From assembly GCF_000423005.1 (NCBI RefSeq), contig NZ_AUHD01000008.1, positions 1 through 64,000 on the forward strand: a DNA stretch of 64,000 nucleotides, given 5' to 3'. The stretch comes from Gelidibacter mesophilus DSM 14095 (GTDB lineage: Bacteria > Bacteroidota > Bacteroidia > Flavobacteriales > Flavobacteriaceae). This document shows positions 61,706 through 64,000 of the stretch, piece by piece. Numbering within the stretch: position 1 is the first letter of the stretch; every line of letters starts with the position of its first letter. Under the pieces are notes generated by a model that did no database searches, was not told where the DNA came from, and saw only the letters and a program-made list of their open reading frames with translations. A program made the position numbers and the translations under genes.

Positions 61706-61846
61706 CTAATGGCAACTATCACAATTATGGGCATCACCAAAAGCTTTTTTCTTTTTTGATTTTTTCCAAAAGAATTTCTTGACCAAGAAACTTAAGGCCA
61801 GCCCCAGGGCTAAAAAAGCTAATATATTTTGAATGGTGTCGTTCAT
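61706..61846 (-). CDS. FeoB-associated Cys-rich membrane protein
   Basis: 46 residues from ATG 61846. One membrane helix (NILAFLALGLALSFLVKKFFW), a lysine-rich stretch, and a C-terminal HNCDSCH motif with two cysteines and histidines. Small proteins of this form are regularly coded just after feoB and are thought to assist ferrous iron transfer. Here feoB ends 184 bases upstream on the same strand. Confidence 0.85.
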   Translation of the reverse strand: MNDTIQNILAFLALGLALSFLVKKFFWKKSKKKKAFGDAHNCDSCH

Positions 61847-62030
61847 TATTTTAGTATTCAGTCTTCAGTCGCGTTTAAAAGATTGTTTATTTCTACATAA
61901 AAGTGCTTTTAACAATGGTTAAGTACTTTTCAAAGTTCTAATTCTCGTCATCAGTCCTCGGTCAACCGCCCATTCTTCAATCTTAAATTCTCAATCTTCC
62001 TTCTTCCGTCTCCCGTCTCCCGTCATCCAT

Positions 62031-64000
62031 CTACTTCAAGAGCTGAAATGCAATCAATGCTACAATATACGCAAAAGCGCTCATGATTACAAGCTGCCAT
62101 ATGGGCCATTTCCATGAATTGGTTTCACGCTGCACAATGGCTAAAGTACTCATACACTGCATCGCAAAGGCATAAAATAGCAACAACGAAATACCTGAAG
62201 CAAAATTAAACAAGGGGCCTCCCAAAATAGGATTCACCTCTCCTGCCATTCTGTTTTTAATGGTTTCTTCATCATCACTGCCTACACTGTATATGGTGGC
62301 CAAGGTGCCAACAAACACCTCACGGGCAGCGAAAGAACTCACAAGTGCAATACCAATTTTCCAATCATAACCCAACGGTCTGATGGCAGGTTCAATAGCA
62401 TGACCTGTAATCCCCAAAAAGGAATGCTCTAATTTCTGTGAAGCCACGTGTTCGTGCAACTCTTCATCGCTAAGGTTTTGATCAGCATATTCCTTCTTGA
62501 CAATTTCTTCAGCGTTATTGAAACCATCACCAGGACCATACGAGGCTAAAAACCATAGGATAATGGAAATTGCCAATATGATTTTTCCTGCACCAAAAAC
62601 GAAAGCTTTGGTTTTTTCAATCACAGTTAAAACCACATTTTTGAGTAATGGTAACTTATAATTTGGCATTTCAACCACAAAGAAAGTCTTAGATTTGTAC
62701 TTAAGAATCTTATTCAAAATCATAGCCGATCCCAAAGCCGCACCAAATCCAATAAGATATAAAAGCATCAAGGTCATTGCTTGATAGCCCAAACCTAGAA
62801 AACGTCCGTCCGGAATGACCAAGGAAATGATAATCAAATACACAGGCAACCTTGCGGAACAGGTTGTAAATGGTGTGACCAAAATGGTAATTAAACGCTC
62901 TTTCCAACTTTCAATATTTCTCGTGGCCATAATTGCTGGAATGGCACAGGCAGTTCCAGAAATTAAAGGCACCACACTTTTTCCGCTTAATCCAAAACGC
63001 CGCATCCCGCGATCCATTAAAAAGACTACACGGCTCATATATCCACTTTCTTCAAGCACTGAAATAAACAGGAACAAGAAGGCAATTTGAGGTATAAAAA
63101 TGACTATTCCTCCCAATCCTGGAATGATTCCTTCAGACAACAAATTAGTAAAGGTTCCTGCAGGAAGCGCATTTTTGGTCCATTCGCTCAAAGATGCAAA
63201 TGTAGAATCGATAAAATCCATTGGCACGCTGGACCAATCATAAATGGCTTGAAAAATGGTCAATAAAATGAGAAAGAAAATCACATAACCCCAAATTTTA
63301 TGGGTCAAAATCCGATCTAACCTGATACGAAGATCTTTGGCAGTACTTAAATCGATAACTTGACCTTTTTTAAGCGTATCGTTTATAAATTGATAGCGCT
63401 TAATGGTTTCCTTTTGCTGAAGACGTTTTAAATCGGCCTTACTTTTGATCTTAAAACTGGCAACGCCTTCAATTTCATTTCTATCGACCTTTCCAAAATT
63501 AACATCTTGTGTAATAACGAGCCAAAGTTTATACAACAATTGATTAGGGAAAACGCTGGCCAAATTATCAAAATACTCCTTATCAATTTCAAAAGCATTC
63601 ATGCATGGTGTTGTGGATAATTCCCGATAATTGGTTATTAATTCCTTCAATTCATCAATCCCCGTATTTTTTCTGGTACTAACTAAGGCAATTTTGGTGT
63701 TCAGTTGTTTTTCTAAATGCGGAATATCTAAAGTAATACCCTTATAACTCATTCTATCCGCCATGTTGATGGCCAAAATGGTAGGGATTTCTAAATCTTT
63801 AATTTGGGTAAAGAGGAGTAAATTTCGCTTCAGATTTTCAACATCACTTACTACAACCGCAACATCTGGAAAATCCTTGTCGTTTTTGTTAAGTAGCAAT
63901 TCTATTACCACGTTTTCATCTAAAGATGAGGCGTTCAAACTGTAAGTACCCGGTAAATCAATGATATGCGCTTTTACGCCACGTTCCAATTTACAGATGC
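62031..64000 (-). CDS. feoB: Ferrous iron transporter FeoB (N-terminus outside window)
   Basis: At least 655 residues are visible. The G domain is seen from G3 (DLPGTYSLNA) with the G4 motif NMAD. G1 lies beyond base 64000. Two Gate regions follow (VVFLMDRGMRRFGLSGKSVVPLISGTACAIPAIMATRNI; TFTTCSARLPVYLII), with about eight helices. It imports Fe2+ through the inner membrane. The frame is open past the edge, so this is a partial record, not a truncated gene. Confidence 0.95.
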   Translation of the reverse strand, partial: ICKLERGVKAHIIDLPGTYSLNASSLDENVVIELLLNKNDKDFPDVAVVVSDVENLKRNLLLFTQIKDLEIPTILAINMADRMSYKGITLDIPHLEKQLNTKIALVSTRKNTGIDELKELITNYRELSTTPCMNAFEIDKEYFDNLASVFPNQLLYKLWLVITQDVNFGKVDRNEIEGVASFKIKSKADLKRLQQKETIKRYQFINDTLKKGQVIDLSTAKDLRIRLDRILTHKIWGYVIFFLILLTIFQAIYDWSSVPMDFIDSTFASLSEWTKNALPAGTFTNLLSEGIIPGLGGIVIFIPQIAFLFLFISVLEESGYMSRVVFLMDRGMRRFGLSGKSVVPLISGTACAIPAIMATRNIESWKERLITILVTPFTTCSARLPVYLIIISLVIPDGRFLGLGYQAMTLMLLYLIGFGAALGSAMILNKILKYKSKTFFVVEMPNYKLPLLKNVVLTVIEKTKAFVFGAGKIILAISIILWFLASYGPGDGFNNAEEIVKKEYADQNLSDEELHEHVASQKLEHSFLGITGHAIEPAIRPLGYDWKIGIALVSSFAAREVFVGTLATIYSVGSDDEETIKNRMAGEVNPILGGPLFNFASGISLLLFYAFAMQCMSTLAIVQRETNSWKWPIWQLVIMSAFAYIVALIAFQLLK

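Noticed and set aside
62031-64000. Truncated feoB
   Set aside because: The frame is open to the window edge, so the missing N-terminus is due to the window limit, not a mutation.

Overview
The window looks like a chromosome segment from a Bacteroidota species, most likely Flavobacteriaceae. The evidence is low GC, Bacteroidetes-type promoter boxes (TTTG or TTG near -33, TAnnTTTG near -7), weak Shine-Dalgarno signals and family content: an S46 dipeptidyl-peptidase, DUF4421, DUF2207, LemA, GxxExxY, EI24, HemJ and a fused HemC-HemD. No database search was possible, so names rest on motif and family recognition.

Layout. 1-7.8 kb (mostly minus strand): the end of an IS1595-type transposase, a frameshifted DUF2207 gene, LemA, tRNA-Arg(CCU), a PolB-like exonuclease, a serine hydrolase, Ogt, a CNNM/CorC-type protein, and an Lrp/AsnC regulator with an in-frame stop. 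8-25 kb is a haem region. hemA, hemCD, hemE, EI24, GNAT, hemF and DUF4421 form an overlapping minus-strand operon. hemB lies beyond a plus-strand SF2 helicase that has predicted membrane helices. A divergent AraC-type regulator, hemH, a MATE exporter and hemJ run on the plus strand, followed by a histidine kinase and a crotonase. 26.2-30.5 kb is an AT-rich accessory array, all plus strand: an ImmA/IrrE-like protease with a PIN protein, ParD with a frameshifted ParE, a ParD-like stub, DUF2200 and decayed antitoxin and PIN remnants. Related hairpin-bearing repeats separate them, in the manner of gene cassettes.

30.6-44 kb: S46 peptidase, radical SAM protein, a TPR/AraC-HTH membrane regulator, small secreted or membrane proteins, TraB/GumN, an HD hydrolase, GxxExxY next to about 135-bp tandem repeats, acyl-ACP desaturase, PlsC, acyltransferase 3, bacilliredoxin and a TerB/DnaJ protein. 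44-50 kb is a cell-wall peptide group: dipeptide epimerase, an AONS-like PLP enzyme, a PBP4-type carboxypeptidase, M14 carboxypeptidase and an amidase. 50-58.9 kb is metal homeostasis: a Mn/Fe-type ABC transporter, a porin, a Rieske protein, a di-haem protein and a divergent DtxR/MntR regulator with a perfect inverted repeat in the shared promoter region. 59-64 kb: an S9 peptidase, a damaged toxin-antitoxin pair, a FeoB-associated Cys-rich small protein and FeoB, cut by the window edge.

The most unusual signals are three. First, a dispersed palindrome (GAGATTCC ... GGAAT) sits directly before four start codons with its right arm placed as the ribosome-binding site, and a fifth copy is translated inside the N-terminus of the ABC ATPase. 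Second, the 26-30 kb repeat-separated toxin-antitoxin array resembles a cassette array without a visible integrase. Third, a perfect 10+10-base palindrome abuts the promoter of the regulator divergent from hemA.
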